Shown one piece after another: positions 45,263-58,805 of a DNA stretch of 64,000 nucleotides. The stretch lies in contig CM051007.1 of NCBI GenBank assembly GCA_027704905.1, forward strand, positions 22,297,812 through 22,361,811. The letters are read 5' to 3'. The notes under the pieces were generated by a model that searched no databases, had not been told where the DNA came from, and saw only the letters and a list, made by a program, of their open reading frames with translations. The translations under genes and the position numbers were made by a program. This DNA comes from Muraenolepis orangiensis. Taxonomy: Eukaryota; Chordata; Actinopteri; Gadiformes; Muraenolepididae. The first letter of the stretch is position 1; every line of letters begins with the position of its first letter.

Positions 45263-46489
45263 CTGGCTGCCGTCTTCTGCGGAGCAAAGTCATGATCGTC
45301 TTTGTCGACTTGTCCCTTTCATGTGTTTGTCTTGGACATACACATGCATGTAAATGTACTCAATATTTATACACGTGTATTATGTAATTGTATTTAATTC
45401 TACCCCTATGCATGATATAATACACTTCATGTGTAATCATCTTGGAGACGTGGCTGCTCTTTCTAACTTCTACCAGTAGATGGCGCACTTATCTAACAAA
45501 CCAATCCTCTACTACGTAAATTACAAAAACTAATTTCGATTTGACGTGTGGGGAATAACACAATGCACCTCTCATGTGGAATTAATTAACATGGCTGCTG
45601 AAATGTAAGAGAAAAGGAAATCTAAAATTGCGAAACATAGTTGTGATAGCCTTGTCTGTCTGTCAATATGTCTTGATCTCATTCAGTAACAACTGTGAAA
45701 TGATATGCAACATATTGACGATATGCCTAAGAATAGGCCCACTTTATTTGCAGTTAATCACAAAACATCAATTCAAATGTTAATGTCGATTGACTATAAC
45801 ATAGATGAGGGTGTTTAGAGTCAGGATTTGTTGTGAGAACAACAATGTAGATATAGATGTCATACCAACCTTAGCAGCCTTGCGTCCACGGGCGGCCCTT
45901 ACTTTCGTCGATGTTTTGTTCGATTTGCAAAGGGCGTCAATAAAGTTCGGAAACTTTTATTTTGAAAATCATGCAGGGACGTGACATTCCATGAAAAATA
46001 TATCTGCAGTGAATCCTGCAAGTTGTGTGAATAGGCAGCAAAAGGGAGCATCACCTGACTTTATCTGGTTTAGATTAATGTTTAGATTTCATTACGTTTT
46101 CTATGTGTTTTGTGGAGGGGTTGGGGTAGTAGTAGTAGAAGTAGTAATATCACACTGGCATAGCCTACAATCTTATCCAAGATAAAATACTTCTAATAAT
46201 ACTTCTCCTAAATCAAATAGCTTACTGAAACCATGGACGCAGAGACATACAGTGCACACGACATGTAGGCCTACAGGACCGTCTCTAAACCAGCATATGA
46301 AGTGCATTATTTAAACGGTTGATTTCATATGAGTATGACCTACATAGTTCACCTCCACGCATACATTAAATATGATTGTAGGTTTACCGCAGCTGTAGTT
46401 TGGATCATTTCGCTTTAATCTCCATCCTCTTCATCTCTTTTCTAAGCCCATTTTTTCCACACAGCCTGATGTTTCTACAGGTTGTTGGT

Positions 46490-46665
46490 GGGGTGGGGGA
46501 AAGAGGAGAGATGACACGCTATGGAGCGTGCAGTTATGCGGGGCTATCTGGAGTCACGCAGCATCGCGCCGCGTCCCCGGAGCCCGCCGGTCCACGGTCC
46601 CCATGTGTCCGCCTCGGAGAGCAACCGTCTGCACGTCAAACATGCTAGAAAGATGCTCCATTGAG
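46490..46665 (+). promoter_or_regulatory. Probable first noncoding exon/promoter region of the TMEM200B-like gene
   Basis: A GC-rich island in AT-rich surroundings with many CpGs (CGCGCCGCGTCCCCGG, CCCGCCGG) ends in a strong donor TTGAG|gtgagt at 46665/46666. The next good acceptor, CTCCTCTCAG at 48347, is 51 bases before the TMEM200B-like start codon. The pairing is inferred. Confidence 0.5.
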
Positions 46666-46669
46666 GTGA

Positions 46670-48345
46670 GTCCGTCACTCCGTCCGTGTGCATGGGGAAA
46701 AACGCCTATTGCAGTATTTGCAGTCTCTGTTGCGAATTGAGGAATTGTTCGACTATCGAAACAAACGTTTTACCGTTCAGACGTTTTAGTTCATAGTTCA
46801 TATAGTTCATTCATAGGTCTCTTAATATGTGTTCTTCGTTGTTTTTTGGGGGGTTGGATTTGGCTTATTTTGCTCGACATCTCAACACAGCTATCAGTCT
46901 GTTGCATTGGCTCTTTCTTGCAGAAAATAAAGGCTTTCTTGCAGAGCAACGAGTGAAAATGCGCTTGCGGTTCCACCCTGCCCGTATCAAACAATCTTTA
47001 TTAAAGCGAATGGTCGAATATTCTAAAACATAACAACTTTTGGATTTCAAGACTGTTGTTACATTGTCCGAATACGACCAACCAGTCGGTAAACAAAAGC
47101 TCCCTGCATAATCTCATTTACAAATCATCCCACATTTGGGCTGATCGCCAGTGACGAATGGATTAAGTGATGGATAAAGACGTTTACTCTTTTCGGGACG
47201 GTTGAAAACCTAATGCCAAATAACGTTCTGGGCATAAGGCGAATATATCGTATGTAACAGGTAGACTAACACATAGAGGCAGAGGCACATTCTGCCTGCA
47301 GCTTGCTGCTCAATGTATCACATTTAGTCATCTCGTTCAGTAGACATAGTGTGCAATGATTGTAATGGAAGTTTAACTGTAGGCTAGTAGTGCTTGGTTA
47401 AATATTGTCACACAGTAATGAAATTGACCTTGTCAGTTTGCTATGTAACAAACTCAGTAGGCCTACATGATGAAATTAACATAGGTTCTCCTAAGATATG
47501 AGTGCATTGGCATACTGTATTATTGAAGTACAACATAAAGTAAAAAGGCGAATTAAAAAGGCTATATGTAGCCATAAGAGTCGTTTAACAAATTGCATGT
47601 TAGGCCTTGATGTATTTATTTATTTATTTATAGCTTACAGACATAGCCTCAGTTGAGCGTAACGTACCCCTTGGCTGGGCCTCCACATTGCATGTCAATT
47701 TAAACAACTATGAAGGAGGTATCCTTGATATCCATAGCTACACACGCTACTTATGGCATGTAGACTAAACACCAGTCTTTTTGTTTTGACCACGTTTGTC
47801 CGTCCAGTTTGTTTGAAGCTTGTTTTTCCATGTTTTTCCATGTTCCGTGTTTACAGTCATGTGGGAGAAGCTGAGGAGAACGGGACATGCCTGACCTAAC
47901 TTTAGTTTGTAACTCAGTGGGGTTTTACAAGCTCAGTCCAACAGTCTGGGAAAGTTCTCACTTTCATTGCTTTCCGCAGTGGTCAATGTTTAGAATGAAT
48001 GTGTGATGAACATCGACAACTAAAAACGGTTATTCTATTCCAAATAGAATATTTGGCTATTCTATTCCATTCCAAAATGATGATTGTAGTGCATATTTAA
48101 GGCATGTACTGTATGTAATATCCTGTTTGTGTTGAGGATGCCGTGACAACAATATATTATGTTTATCAAACAATCAAACACCGCCACAATAGCCCAGCGC
48201 AATAAAAACAATAGCGGCCGCTGATGCAGTTAAAAGCTCTCAAGGAACGACGCATGCGAAAGGCGTGTGTTCTAATGAGCCGATATAAAACGAGCATGCG
48301 GTCAAGATTATCCTTCTATCGTTAACGTGCTTCCTTACTCCTCTC
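46670..48345. other. Presumed 5'UTR intron of the TMEM200B-like gene
   Basis: Nothing coding was recognised. AT-rich, with no long simple repeat. Confidence 0.35.
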
Positions 48346-48397
48346 AGACCTTTCATTGGGCTAGAACGGTGGCAGAGACTCTGCACTGACCTGTGCC

Positions 48398-49639
48398 ATG
48401 AAGACCAAAGGCACTACCGCGAGCTCCCCATCCCACCAGCCCCACAAGTCTCGATTCAGTCTCCGCAGCAGCAGGAAGAAGAAGGACGGCGTCATCCGAG
48501 GCAAACTGCGCATCCGCTCCATACCGGGTGCCTTCCTGGTGCTGGGCATCGTGGTGGTGGTGGTGGGCACGGCGCTGGCCGTGGCGGGATACTGGCCCTA
48601 CCGGATGTCTCGCGCTCCCACGCTGGGGCCTGCCAAGACGGAAGGCGTCTCCAACACCCAGACGTCCAGCTGGAGCCTGGGGGCTAAGAGCCTGCTGTCC
48701 ACGGCCAGCCTCATCCACAGTGAACGCATGAAGCTCCTGGGCCCGGTGATCATGGGAGTGGGGCTCTTCATTCTGATCTGTGCCAACACAGTCCTCTACG
48801 AGAACCGCGACCGGGAGACACAGATGCTGCTGGCGCAGATGCGCAACGTCATCTGCTCCGTGTCGGCGGCCGTGCCCTCGGCGGAGCTCACTGAAATGGC
48901 CGTGACTAATTCCATGGCCAAACATTACCAGTGGGTGAGCAGTTTGCCCGCTGCACACCTCAACATCCTGTGTCTGCAGCAGTTGGCCAGCTCCGAGCCC
49001 CTGCTACTGACAACGAGTCAGCAGCCGCAGCAGGAAGAGAAGACGGATGAGAAATACCAGCAGGTGGTTCAGTGGACCCAGGCGCTACACCACCAGGAGT
49101 CTGCCTCGACCCCGTCTCTTCACTCCTCCTCCAGCTCTCGCAACTCCAGCAAGACGGACCTCACCTCGAGGGTCGACCACGGCCACAAACAGCGAGCCGA
49201 CCTTTGGCTCGCCTCGAGCTCAAAGCGCGGCAACTGCTTGGTGTCGGCCAACTCCATGTCCACTCTGGAAGGGGACGACATGGAGGTGCCCGTGCCTCAG
49301 CCCAGGCGCTGCCACAGCATGAGCTACAGGACTAACCCTCGTGTGGCCCCGGTCGTACAAGAGGGCAGCCTGAAAAACTGTGAACGTGATCAGGTGGCCA
49401 TTAGGAGAGAGGTCAGCTTGCAGGTTTGCGTGAACGTGCCCGAGGAGAGGGAGCTACCGCCGGAGGTGACACAGCCGGAGGACGAGGCGCACCACAGCTG
49501 GCCTCGGCTGGACCTGGGCGGCGGGAGGAGGTACCTGAAGCTGGAGAACAAAGAGGACTCAGTGGACAAGCTGCTGGATCAAATGGAGCAGCAATGTTCG
49601 CCGTGGGACAAGAGTTTCGGCTCCGGACCTTTCCAGTGA
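48398..49639 (+). CDS. tmem200b: TMEM200-family two-pass membrane protein, TMEM200B-like
   Basis: A single-exon frame of 413 residues. A basic N-terminus (SRKKKDGVIRGKLRIRS) precedes transmembrane segment 1 (about 43-64, ending AVAGYWPYR). A short luminal/extracellular loop with an ERMKLLGP entry leads to segment 2 (about 113-134, PVIMGVGLFILICANTVLYE). ENRDRET follows, then a long Ser-rich cytoplasmic tail with the family-typical C-terminal HHSWPRLDLGGGRRYLKLEN. KLRIRS, GYWP and ICANT-LYENRD are hallmarks of TMEM200; the LLGPVIMGVGLF wording favours the B paralogue. Human TMEM200B is shorter (about 300 residues), so the tail is longer here. Function of the family is poorly known. An in-frame acceptor upstream shows the coding exon is spliced to a noncoding one. 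Start ATG at 48398 follows GTGCC. Confidence 0.88.
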   Translation: MKTKGTTASSPSHQPHKSRFSLRSSRKKKDGVIRGKLRIRSIPGAFLVLGIVVVVVGTALAVAGYWPYRMSRAPTLGPAKTEGVSNTQTSSWSLGAKSLLSTASLIHSERMKLLGPVIMGVGLFILICANTVLYENRDRETQMLLAQMRNVICSVSAAVPSAELTEMAVTNSMAKHYQWVSSLPAAHLNILCLQQLASSEPLLLTTSQQPQQEEKTDEKYQQVVQWTQALHHQESASTPSLHSSSSSRNSSKTDLTSRVDHGHKQRADLWLASSSKRGNCLVSANSMSTLEGDDMEVPVPQPRRCHSMSYRTNPRVAPVVQEGSLKNCERDQVAIRREVSLQVCVNVPEERELPPEVTQPEDEAHHSWPRLDLGGGRRYLKLENKEDSVDKLLDQMEQQCSPWDKSFGSGPFQ

Positions 49640-51439
49640 ACAGAGTACCCTGGTTTCATGGCCTCACTTCTTTAACGTCATGGTCAAGAGATTTTTTTGT
49701 TCATTCTTTAATGCACAACATCTCGTTTGTTGAGAAAGGAGGGACACACTTTTTTTTCCTTCTGGATATTCATATTGCACTTTATTTTAAATGATGTGCA
49801 AGGCTAACAGGAACCTCTGGAGTTCTGAAGTTTCAAATTGATGTCAATTATTTTCTCCAACGAGTGCCAGTGTATAGACACAACGTTATCGCCTTGTTTT
49901 TAATCTATTGCACATACAATACGAAACATATGGCCTCGGTCTGAAGAAGGATTAATTGGATTCTAATATTTAATTTTGTATTTTTTTGAAGGGGAACCAA
50001 GGAACCAAAAGGAAGCAAAGGAACCAAGGAACCAAAGGAAGCCATTTGCCAGTCTCATTGATTGTTTTGCAGTCTGATTGGCAGTACAACAATTGAACTT
50101 TGCTTGTCTTTTTTGTTCCGAGACACAACCATAGCCACCCAATTTAGGAGAGGGTGAGAATGACGAGAAAACAAGGGACTGCTTCACTGTGCAATTCATT
50201 TTAAACTAAACTACCTGGACCACTAGCCCGTACGGTGCTAACAAAAGCTTTCGACAGCTGAACATAGTATTATGGTTGTTGTTGTTGTTGTCTCAAGTTG
50301 GAAGTCCCATATTCTGAATGCATTGCATGATAGCGATGTACAGGATGTCACATCTTTATGCAATATGACCACAGCCACTGCGGCTAATGTTTTAGAGAGA
50401 GAGAGCGAGAATGAGAATTATCCTAATCTGCCGCCAACTCATTACAGCAGTTAGCGCTAGCCCATGCGCTAATGTGCGAGGGGACAATGATGTAGTCCTC
50501 CCTCATCCAGTTAGCCACCTTTAAGTGAATTCTGTGTTTCAGCAGAAAGGGTCACTTCTGGTACAGCTCAATACGAAAGAGATGAACTGGAGTACATTTA
50601 AGAGCCAGGCACCAGGTGTTGGAGATCGATGGAGTGTATGGATGTGGGAGGTGTCGGTCAGCATTCTTACATGCATGTGAAACTATAGGAGGAGAACGTG
50701 AATTTGGATTCCAGGATGATATATAATATATATATTTTTTAGAGCCCGGCTGATATTGTTTTTTAATTTTTTTTAAATCATATAGGCTGTTTATATGCAA
50801 GTCAATAGATACCATACCATTATACAGTATATGTCATGCAATAAAAAAAATTATATGCTTGAGAATATATTATGAAGCCTTTAAAAAAAACTTTATATGT
50901 TTTTGACCATTGTTTTATTTAATTCCGGTTGAATGATTCATATTAGTATTTTTGTACTCAATAATTGACGATAATTACGTTTCCAAAAGAAAGCTGTTTA
51001 AATATTCTATATTCAATGCATCATATATTCAACAATCGCTAGTTATGTTTAGGCTTAGAGGTGACTCAACTAAAAAAGTATCCCCCAGTCGGCCTCTATG
51101 TCTGGGTCACAATTCTGACAACCAAATAGGCTAATATTTACTATTTTTACTCCCAATTTGAATTGGCTCCAAAATGTCAGTATCAGCCGGGCTCAGTACC
51201 CCCCCCCCCCCGTTCCCACCTGATGTCTTCCACCACCCAAATACTTGTGCTGTGAGTACCAGTCCTCTTGTGAGTGTTGCCTGTTGTGTGCATTGTGTTT
51301 TGACGGTCTGTCTCCTCAATGTATTCCCGAGCAATAGAAGCTGTCCTTTAACAGAACGCTGTCTTTAAAAGTCGTGTGCAGACCACCCAATTAAACATTG
51401 CCATGCCAAAGTGTTTGACACTCTTGTTTTTAGTCCTAA

Positions 51440-51725
51440 AGAACCCCCCCCCCCCCGAAGCTACAGTAACAACTTTATTAACATATCACCATCATTAACA
51501 TCACGTCACTATTATTATTATTAACCTGCCTCTATTATTTTTAACCTATCACCATAATTATTATCCTGTCTCTATTATTATTGACCTGTCTCTGTTATTA
51601 TTAACCTATTATTAACCTGTCTCTATCATTATTTACATGTCATCTAAATGATTCACCTGTCACCATTATTACAAGCTTGTCTCTAATATTAAGAACCTGT
51701 CACTATTAGATTAACCTGTTATGAT
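51440..51725. repeat. Low-complexity (ATTATTAACCTGTCTCT)-type repeats
   Basis: Irregular tandem units of about 30 bases with TTATTATTAACCTGTCTCTA and ACCTATCACCAT variants; a diverged minisatellite. Confidence 0.6.
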
Positions 51726-51912
51726 TAGGACCCCCAAGGCGTGCACCAACCAAATCCTCTTGCTGAGTGGAGTAGTGAGGAGCCCTGTTCCCCAGCAGAA
51801 GGGAACACGTTCTCATTCCACCAGTCTCATACAGCAGCCTATCCCTCCGTTTGGGATCTGGAGCACTACAGTAGCTTTCAGATGTGTGTTGTGTGATGTT
51901 CATAGGCACACA

Positions 51913-52162
51913 GGGGGGGCGGCAGTAGCTCAGGAGGCAGAGGGGGTTTGTCTGACAACCGGAAGGTTGCCGGGTTCGATCCCTCGGCTCCTCTTCTTAG
52001 CCAAGTGTCGAGACACCCTAATGCTAACTGCTCCCGACGCGCTGGCTGTCGCTAGCGTGGCTGACTCCGCCGTCGGTGTATGAATGTGTGAGTGTAAGGC
52101 TTGAAAAGTGCTTTGAGTGGCCACTGGTTAGGAAAGCGCTTTACAAATGCAGTCCATTTACC
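51913..52162 (+). mobile_element. tRNA-derived SINE, same family as 28866-29117
   Basis: GGCGGCAGTAGCTCAGGAGG (A box), GGGTTCGATCC (B box), CAAGTGTCGAGACACCCTAA, GACTCCGCCGTCGGTGTATG and GGAAAGCGCTTTACAAATGC in order. Confidence 0.85.
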
Positions 52163-53451
52163 ATTCACCACGTGATTCCTCGATCAATCACCATCATATA
52201 GATGTGGTGGATGCAGATCCTCGTGTTGGGTATGGCATACTGCATATTATTATTACAAAATCATAAAATGATTTCAAAATCATATATATACACAATAACT
52301 TAGGCCTATAGGACAATGGCGGGGGGGGGGGGGTTGTGGATGCATTGGTTGTTTCAATGTATTATTATATTCTAATTGAGTCTGGAATATTATATTTTCA
52401 AGAAATACATTTACATTAAACCAGAAAGAAAAGTGGTCCAAGCAAAAGTCAAAAGAAACCAGGGCAATGCTTCTGCTGGTGTTGTGTAAACCTCCATTGT
52501 TCACATCCGGCTTTGACCTGACTTTTTAAGCATGACTTGGCCCCTTGAAATGCCCATTGTTTTTCCTATTATGTGGACCGATGAATTGAAAAGTATGAAA
52601 TGCAGTCAAGTCAAAGGAGTCATTTGTCAAACCAGTCTAGCGGTCGTCATTCTAACTGCATTTGAAGAGGAACCCAGTAGCACGTATAGCCTCACAGTGT
52701 ACATGGTACACTTTGTGAAAAATGAAGCGGTCAAGCTGCTATAATGGCTGATTCCACCTTCACTATTGTTGTGATCAGACCCCCTGCGTTAGACCCCTGA
52801 AGTCGGACGTATGTTCGGGGGATTGGTGTCCATTATTTTTGGCAGATTAATGTGAAAGGAACCAAATGGGCACAGACTGCAACTATGCCTGCAACTAGCT
52901 ATGTGTATTCTTGGCACAGAACTTTATTTGGCTCGCACTATTTTTGCTGGGGATTTCTCTGACTTGTATGTATTATGTTGGTGAAGCGTATATTCTACAC
53001 TCTGTTAGTGAACATATGTGCCAATACTTTGTTATTTGGTTGCAAGCAGATAAGAGACGTAGCTTTGTTTAACACGGTTGCTGAGGTTGGTTTTCTGATG
53101 TCTCCTGATGTTATCATCTACTTTCATCACGGCAACCATAAGAAATCATTTCCATTTTCCATTTTCTGCTGCGATAACCTCATCAAAACAAATCACTCAC
53201 AATTCACTTAGCTCCTGGCGTCATGCATCTGAAAGGATCGGCATTACCAGTGACTGTATTCTGTTCTGCGTGTGGTAGGCCTAAACTTTCTTTGTCTCCA
53301 CTCTTAACATGCAGACATTCTGTCTGTACATCTCTATACGTTTTGTTCTTTACCTGTGTAAGATTAGCATTAGTGTATCACAGGGACTTGTTTTTATTTT
53401 GATCAATGAGTCTTATAGTGGTCATAAATGGCTCTCTGTAGATCCTAGGGA

Positions 53452-53454
<3 letters not shown>

Positions 53455-53533
<79 letters not shown>

Positions 53534-53575
53534 TGTGTGTGTGTGTGTGTGCGTGCGTGTCTGTGTCTGTGTGGA
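53455..53575. repeat. (GT)n microsatellite
   Basis: GT tract about 110 bases long with ACGT and GCGT interruptions near its end. Confidence 0.93.
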
Positions 53576-54007
53576 TTTAGATGGAACACAGAAAAGGTTG
53601 TTATCCAAAACTATTCGTGTTTTTGTGCAATCATCCCCCACGTAGATATTCCTTTGGCTGGTCAAACCGAATCAGGTTTTCATCGTTCAGCCCTTTATCA
53701 GTTGGCATGCTGAAACGCAGACCAGATGCATGGGGGATGACAATAATCAATAACGATGGGAAAAGAAAAAAAAAAACTCTCAAAAGCTGTCAGGCATTGA
53801 TGCCCTCACACAATACAACAGTAGTGAAAACAAAAAGTCAAACAAAAGGCAATTCATACTCCATACACTAGAGTCCATGATGATGATGTAATGAAGTTCA
53901 TTATGAATCATCAGAAGCAGGCATACGTGTTGCTGCTGTTTTAGCAACGTGATCCATTTGCCGGTGATTACTTCAGAGAGCTGGTGCCACCATAGACCCT
54001 CTAGAGA

Positions 54008-54295
54008 GCAGGGGTCTTCAACTTTTTTCAGCCCTTTGGTGGATTGGGAAACTGCGCAGGGACATGTCGACATAATTCAAATCATTGCATCAGGCTCGAA
54101 CTTGTACATTGTACGATGACTGACCCTGGTGTGTGGCAGGATAAAGAGGCCCGGGTCTCGGAATCATCAAACACTGACCTGAAGGTGGAATTTGGGGGGA
54201 ACCTGGGGGGTAAGATGAAGAGGGAAGAATTGGTTTCTGCATTGATAATGTTTGCGGACCCTCTGCAGTACCTCTGCGGACCCCCGGGTTGAAGA
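54008..54295 (+). mobile_element. hAT-like MITE
   Basis: Ends CAGGGGTCTTCAACTTTTTT and GGGTTGAAGACCACTG form terminal inverted repeats. CTCTAG-containing flanks on both sides suggest a decayed 8-bp target duplication. No coding content. Confidence 0.72.
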
Positions 54296-54679
54296 CCACT
54301 GCTCTAGCGTGTATCGATGAACACTGTTGTCCACAACAGACTGTCAACGGAAGGCCAACGCAGGTGCATGCAGAGAGCCACTAGAGTTGTGTTTAGGGAG
54401 GTGTAGGTAACCTTGGTGAACTCGCAAATAAACTGGCTCGGTTGGATCGGTTAGGCATATTAAATCACATGAGCGCTACTGACGAAAGAGAGGGGCGCCA
54501 CTTTCAGTCACACGGGTTGAGCGGGGAGAGAGGGGGCGCAACTTTCGGTGGCATGGGTTTAGCGGCGAGAGTTGTGAGAAAGAGGGAGGGAGTTTCGATA
54601 GAGGGATATCCGTTTCTGTTACATGTTTTGGATATTGCTTTGTCAAATAGTTTACCTCAAAACTCCATATGTAATCTCC

Positions 54680-54680
<1 letters not shown>

Positions 54681-54714
<34 letters not shown>

Positions 54715-54726
54715 CTTCTTCTTCTT
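54681..54726. repeat. (TTG)n/(TTC)n microsatellite
   Basis: About 11 TTG units followed by TTC units. Confidence 0.9.
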
Positions 54727-56072
54727 CGTGTCATGTTCTTGTTGTTCTCAGCCTGGGGACTGTTATCCACTGTTATATCCGTACACGGATTCATAGGAAG
54801 TAAGAGAGCGGAGATTGCGCTGCGGTACACCGGGATACCGCTACAAGTCCGCCCCTAGGGGATGAGTAACGACGAGGGACATTCAAACACAGTGCGGGCG
54901 TAGCACTCTCGTATATAACGGCTTTAAGCATCGACTTCTGCTTGGATTGCCTCCAGAAAAAACAATCTGTTGCTCCTAAACCTATGACAGACGGATGAAA
55001 GATACTGCAGGGCGATTAGGGGATGTCTCTATTTAATTGCACACTAGCTTGATGCGCCGTTTTTTTTGGATATGCTAATTGTTTTTGTTGTAGTGAACGT
55101 TTAATCTGTCTCTCTGAATTTTAGATTTCCATTTCATCTATTTCACCATCGTCACTTGAAGCGTACAGATTATGAAGAGGCTAAAACGAAGAACAGAGAG
55201 CATTGTTGAACCCAGCAATTCAGGTTAAAGAGTGGGGTGAAATTGTAATGGATTTCACCGTAGAGGTGGTAGAACTTGAATATCAACATAATTCACAATC
55301 AAAATAAATAAATGCTGGCATTTATTAGCACTATAAACAAGCTCCTGTTGCTAACCAAGCTGACCACAGCAACTCTCCCTAGTAACTGCAGTTAAAATAA
55401 ACAGTAAAGTGTCCTATTTAGGACATAAAAACCCTCACAAATTGGTATTGGCGTGTACATTTGTTTTTATGTGCTTAATTACAGTAGCATTAAATTGTGC
55501 CCTTTCAGAGTAAGGAATTTATAATGTTCCATAAACCCCGGTATTAGTCAGTCTTTAATGACCAAAAGTACTCGTCTTCATACATTTTGTATGAAGTTTC
55601 ACGGAGGGATTTCAGTGAATCAACGCTTTTATCACGACCGTGCTCAAACGTCCTCCTTGTCAGTTTGGCTCAGCATCGAAGGCGCTGCAAATCCCCAAGC
55701 AGAAACACACGCACACACACACACATGCACACGCACACGCACACACACGCACACACACATTGGTCTCCTCTGAGTTGACCTCGCCCGACGCCTTGCACCA
55801 TATGACAGAGCATGTCATGCCCGCATTAGACTTTACAAGGGTGACCATTCTGTGAGACGACATTGAACGTGTTCAGTGTCGCGCGCCCACGCCAGGAAAC
55901 CGTCTTCCGATGGCTCTTCACAAATGCTGCGATTTAAACGCTCGCTCACCGCACACGGAGTTCTTAAAAGCATGTTTTACTACTTTCTAAAAAAAATACA
56001 AAAATAAAAACCATGTGTCACGTCAGCACTATGTTTTACAGTTGAATAAAACCTGCTCTTATGAGAATGTGT

Positions 56073-56074
<2 letters not shown>

Positions 56075-56132
<58 letters not shown>

Positions 56133-56150
56133 TGTAAGAAAGAGAGAGAG
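56075..56150. repeat. (GA)n microsatellite
   Basis: GA tract with one GG interruption. Confidence 0.9.
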
Positions 56151-56704
56151 TAAGAAAACGGTGGCTTGAATGGGCGTGATTGTTAGTGTTAGTGGGAATT
56201 TCAACTGCTTGTTCTGCTGCCACATACTGCCCGTGACCATCGACTGGTGCCATCGCCTTGAGGCTCACGGTGTTGCCGAAAACGTCCAAAGAGCTTTTGT
56301 ATTGAACCCCATATACCTACCGGAATACCCCACACAACTCTGTCCTATCCGTGTAGGATGCAATGCGTTGAACAGTGGACATCAAAGTGAAAGTCAACGT
56401 GAAATGCGAAAACACGTGACATGTGGCGTAAATAACACGCCACATGTTGAAACCGCGATCCGGCTGTCAACGTGAGACACATTTTCAAAACAGAGCGTTG
56501 CGTTAGCGTTCAAGATTGAACACAGCTACAGAGGAACACGACGTGTTGTGCTTTGTGTGCAATGCAGATTATACATTGTTCAAGTGATGCTGGAAAACTG
56601 CTGATCTGGTGGGTCTGGGGCAGGTTAGTGAAACTGTATCTCAGGTGGACCATCTCTAAATCCAGTGCTACTCACCGACCAATAGACGGTATTGGTGCAC
56701 TGAA

Positions 56705-56717
56705 GAGAGAGAGAGAG

Positions 56718-56766
<49 letters not shown>

Positions 56767-56775
56767 GCGCGTGTG
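56705..56775. repeat. (GA)n(GT)n compound microsatellite
   Basis: GA units run directly into about 20 GT units. Confidence 0.9.
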
Positions 56776-56936
56776 TCTGGTGAGCATCACCGCTTTGATA
56801 GCATCATATTGACTCTTGCGCAATGATTGCCTTGTGGCTTTGTTGAACTAAAGGGGTTGATTCTGCTGATGATATGTTTACCATGGAGCCAGTAGGAGCT
56901 GTCGGACACCTGGGAAAGATGCTTTGAACGGGGTGA

Positions 56937-57040
56937 TGGTGGTGGTGGTGGTGGTGGTGGTGATGGTGGTGGTGGTGGTGGTGGTGGTGGAGAGAAGAAT
57001 GGAGGAAGAGGAGAAGGAGGAGGAGGAGGAGGAGGAGGAG
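56937..57040. repeat. (GGT)n then (GGA)n microsatellite
   Basis: About 17 GGT units with one GAT change, then a GGA/AGG tract. Confidence 0.9.
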
Positions 57041-57143
57041 GACACGCTTCAGGGAGTTCCCTGGACTCCCTGGACTTGTTTAGTATGATGAATGTGTTTT
57101 GATGTCACCTTCTAGGCTTTGGAGAGAGACTGAGAGTGCAAGA

Positions 57144-57146
57144 GAG

Positions 57147-57214
<68 letters not shown>

Positions 57215-57312
57215 CACACACACACAGACTGAGAGTGACTGAGGGAGACAGAAAGAGAGTCAGAGAGAGATACACGGAGAGAGAGGGAGAGAGAGGGAGA
57301 GAGAGAGAGGGG
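57144..57312. repeat. (GA)n microsatellite, extended and interrupted
   Basis: A GA core at 57144-57204, then a decayed GA/CA/GGA tract. Confidence 0.9.
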
Positions 57313-58634
57313 TCTTTGCTAATCAAACAGAATAATAAACCTCAAATCTCTCCTGCTGCATCACATCCTATGCGGCAGGCTTTTCCTTCACCCCCGTCTT
57401 CACCGGTTACATAAGGCTTCTACATAAGGCTTATATACCTTACGAGTGGATGGGTGGATGTGTGAACTGGTGGTGGCACACGTACCGGCATCCCTATATG
57501 CATGCAAATAGTGTATAGATGTAGCCAAGGGCTGATCCTGGAACAAAAGGTCCAGGGAGGAGTAAGCCGGCCCCGCGTAGCTTGAGTGTAGAGCCGCTCA
57601 TTCACGGCCGATCAGTGCCGGGGGGACGCCCAGCTCTTATATTCTGTCTTTCATCATAAAAACCTGTTTACTAGATTTAGGGCACGGGGAAGATCATTTA
57701 ACAACACAACAACACAACTCAAAAGACAATTCCAACAAGAAGCAGAGCTGTGACAGCAATGAGGCGTAGAGCAGGATCCTGGGGTTGTCTGGCCGATTCC
57801 CTGTTCGCAATTATTGCCGGGCTCGTACTCCTACCAATTTTTGTCGGGCAACCTCAATCAATTCACCCAGACATAACATATTACTGTTATTATCTTATTG
57901 CTTGTTTGTTTCAATCATTATTTCATCCTTAGTAGAAGGCTGCTCGAAAAAGCCTACACATCAGTAATTCTCACAGGCCTCGCGCAAATAGGCACAGATT
58001 AAATCGGGTTCTTTTTAAGGTTTTATGTGTATTTCATCCTTGGCTTTACTGCCTTTACTCAATTTTTTGATTTTTTTTGCTGCTTCTCCTTATCTGCTGC
58101 CCCCAAGCATCCTCTCGATTCAGCGGTTAATACGCAGGTTCTGTTTCTCCTCGCCTCCAACGGCATTCAAGTTGCACAAATTACAGCCAGTGGGTGTAAC
58201 AACGAACATTGTGCACAGTGTGTAGCAGTGTCAGTGTGGCAGAATACAGTTCCCCGTATCAGGTACATCCTCCCATGAACCAGACCAATAGACCAATAAC
58301 TCAGGGAGGAGGTTCAAACCTGCTTGCGTGAAGATCACAACAGAAGAAAACGTGTTATGCTGATCTACGGCCGGGACCCAATTACGGGTTTGTTCGCTGC
58401 AAATGTATTCCTCCAGCTTAATAGTTTACAGGCAGGTGGTCCCCCCGGGGTGAGCAGTGCGGTAATGCATCAGATGAGAGTCATCTCTCGGAATGGTGGA
58501 GCCCTGGGTTCTGTAGGTGAGATCTGAACGGTAGATGTTACAGAGGAGGTGGTGTCAACAGACCTCGTTGGCCTGTAGCGGGGAACCTGTAGCGTGTAGA
58601 ATACGTGTGTTTGGAGGAGGGAACCGTCACACAA

Positions 58635-58805
58635 ACGTATTAGCCTGCAGACAGACTAATACTATTAAACATATTAGGCTACAGATAATGAACTTATTAG
58701 CTTGCAGATGTAATACTAATAAACTTATTAGCTTGCAGATATGCTTATACTAATTAACGTATTAGCCTGCAGACAGGCTAATACAAATTAACATATTCGC
58801 CTGCT
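58635..58805 (+). repeat. Diverged ~45-bp tandem repeat
   Basis: Four units share TATTAGCCTGCAGACAGACTAATAC-type sequence, with the variant TATTAGCTTGCAGAT. Each unit contains an internal inverted motif, ATTAGCCTGCAGACAGGCTAAT in the last. Confidence 0.75.

Larger units (their letters stand above)
39510..46395. other. Large intergenic region, repeat-rich
   Basis: Nothing protein-like was recognised. It holds a perfect 38-bp inverted repeat (40519-40610), dispersed repeats at 41285 and 44120, a retroposon-like segment at 41917-42060, a SINE fragment at 44405-44516, a 144-bp perfect inverted repeat pair (43450-43593 and 44656-44799) and a perfect 18-bp hairpin at 45222-45262. Confidence 0.45.

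Noticed and set aside
48353..48958. 201-residue minus-strand frame
   Set aside because: Antisense of the TMEM200B-like coding exon, with no family resemblance.
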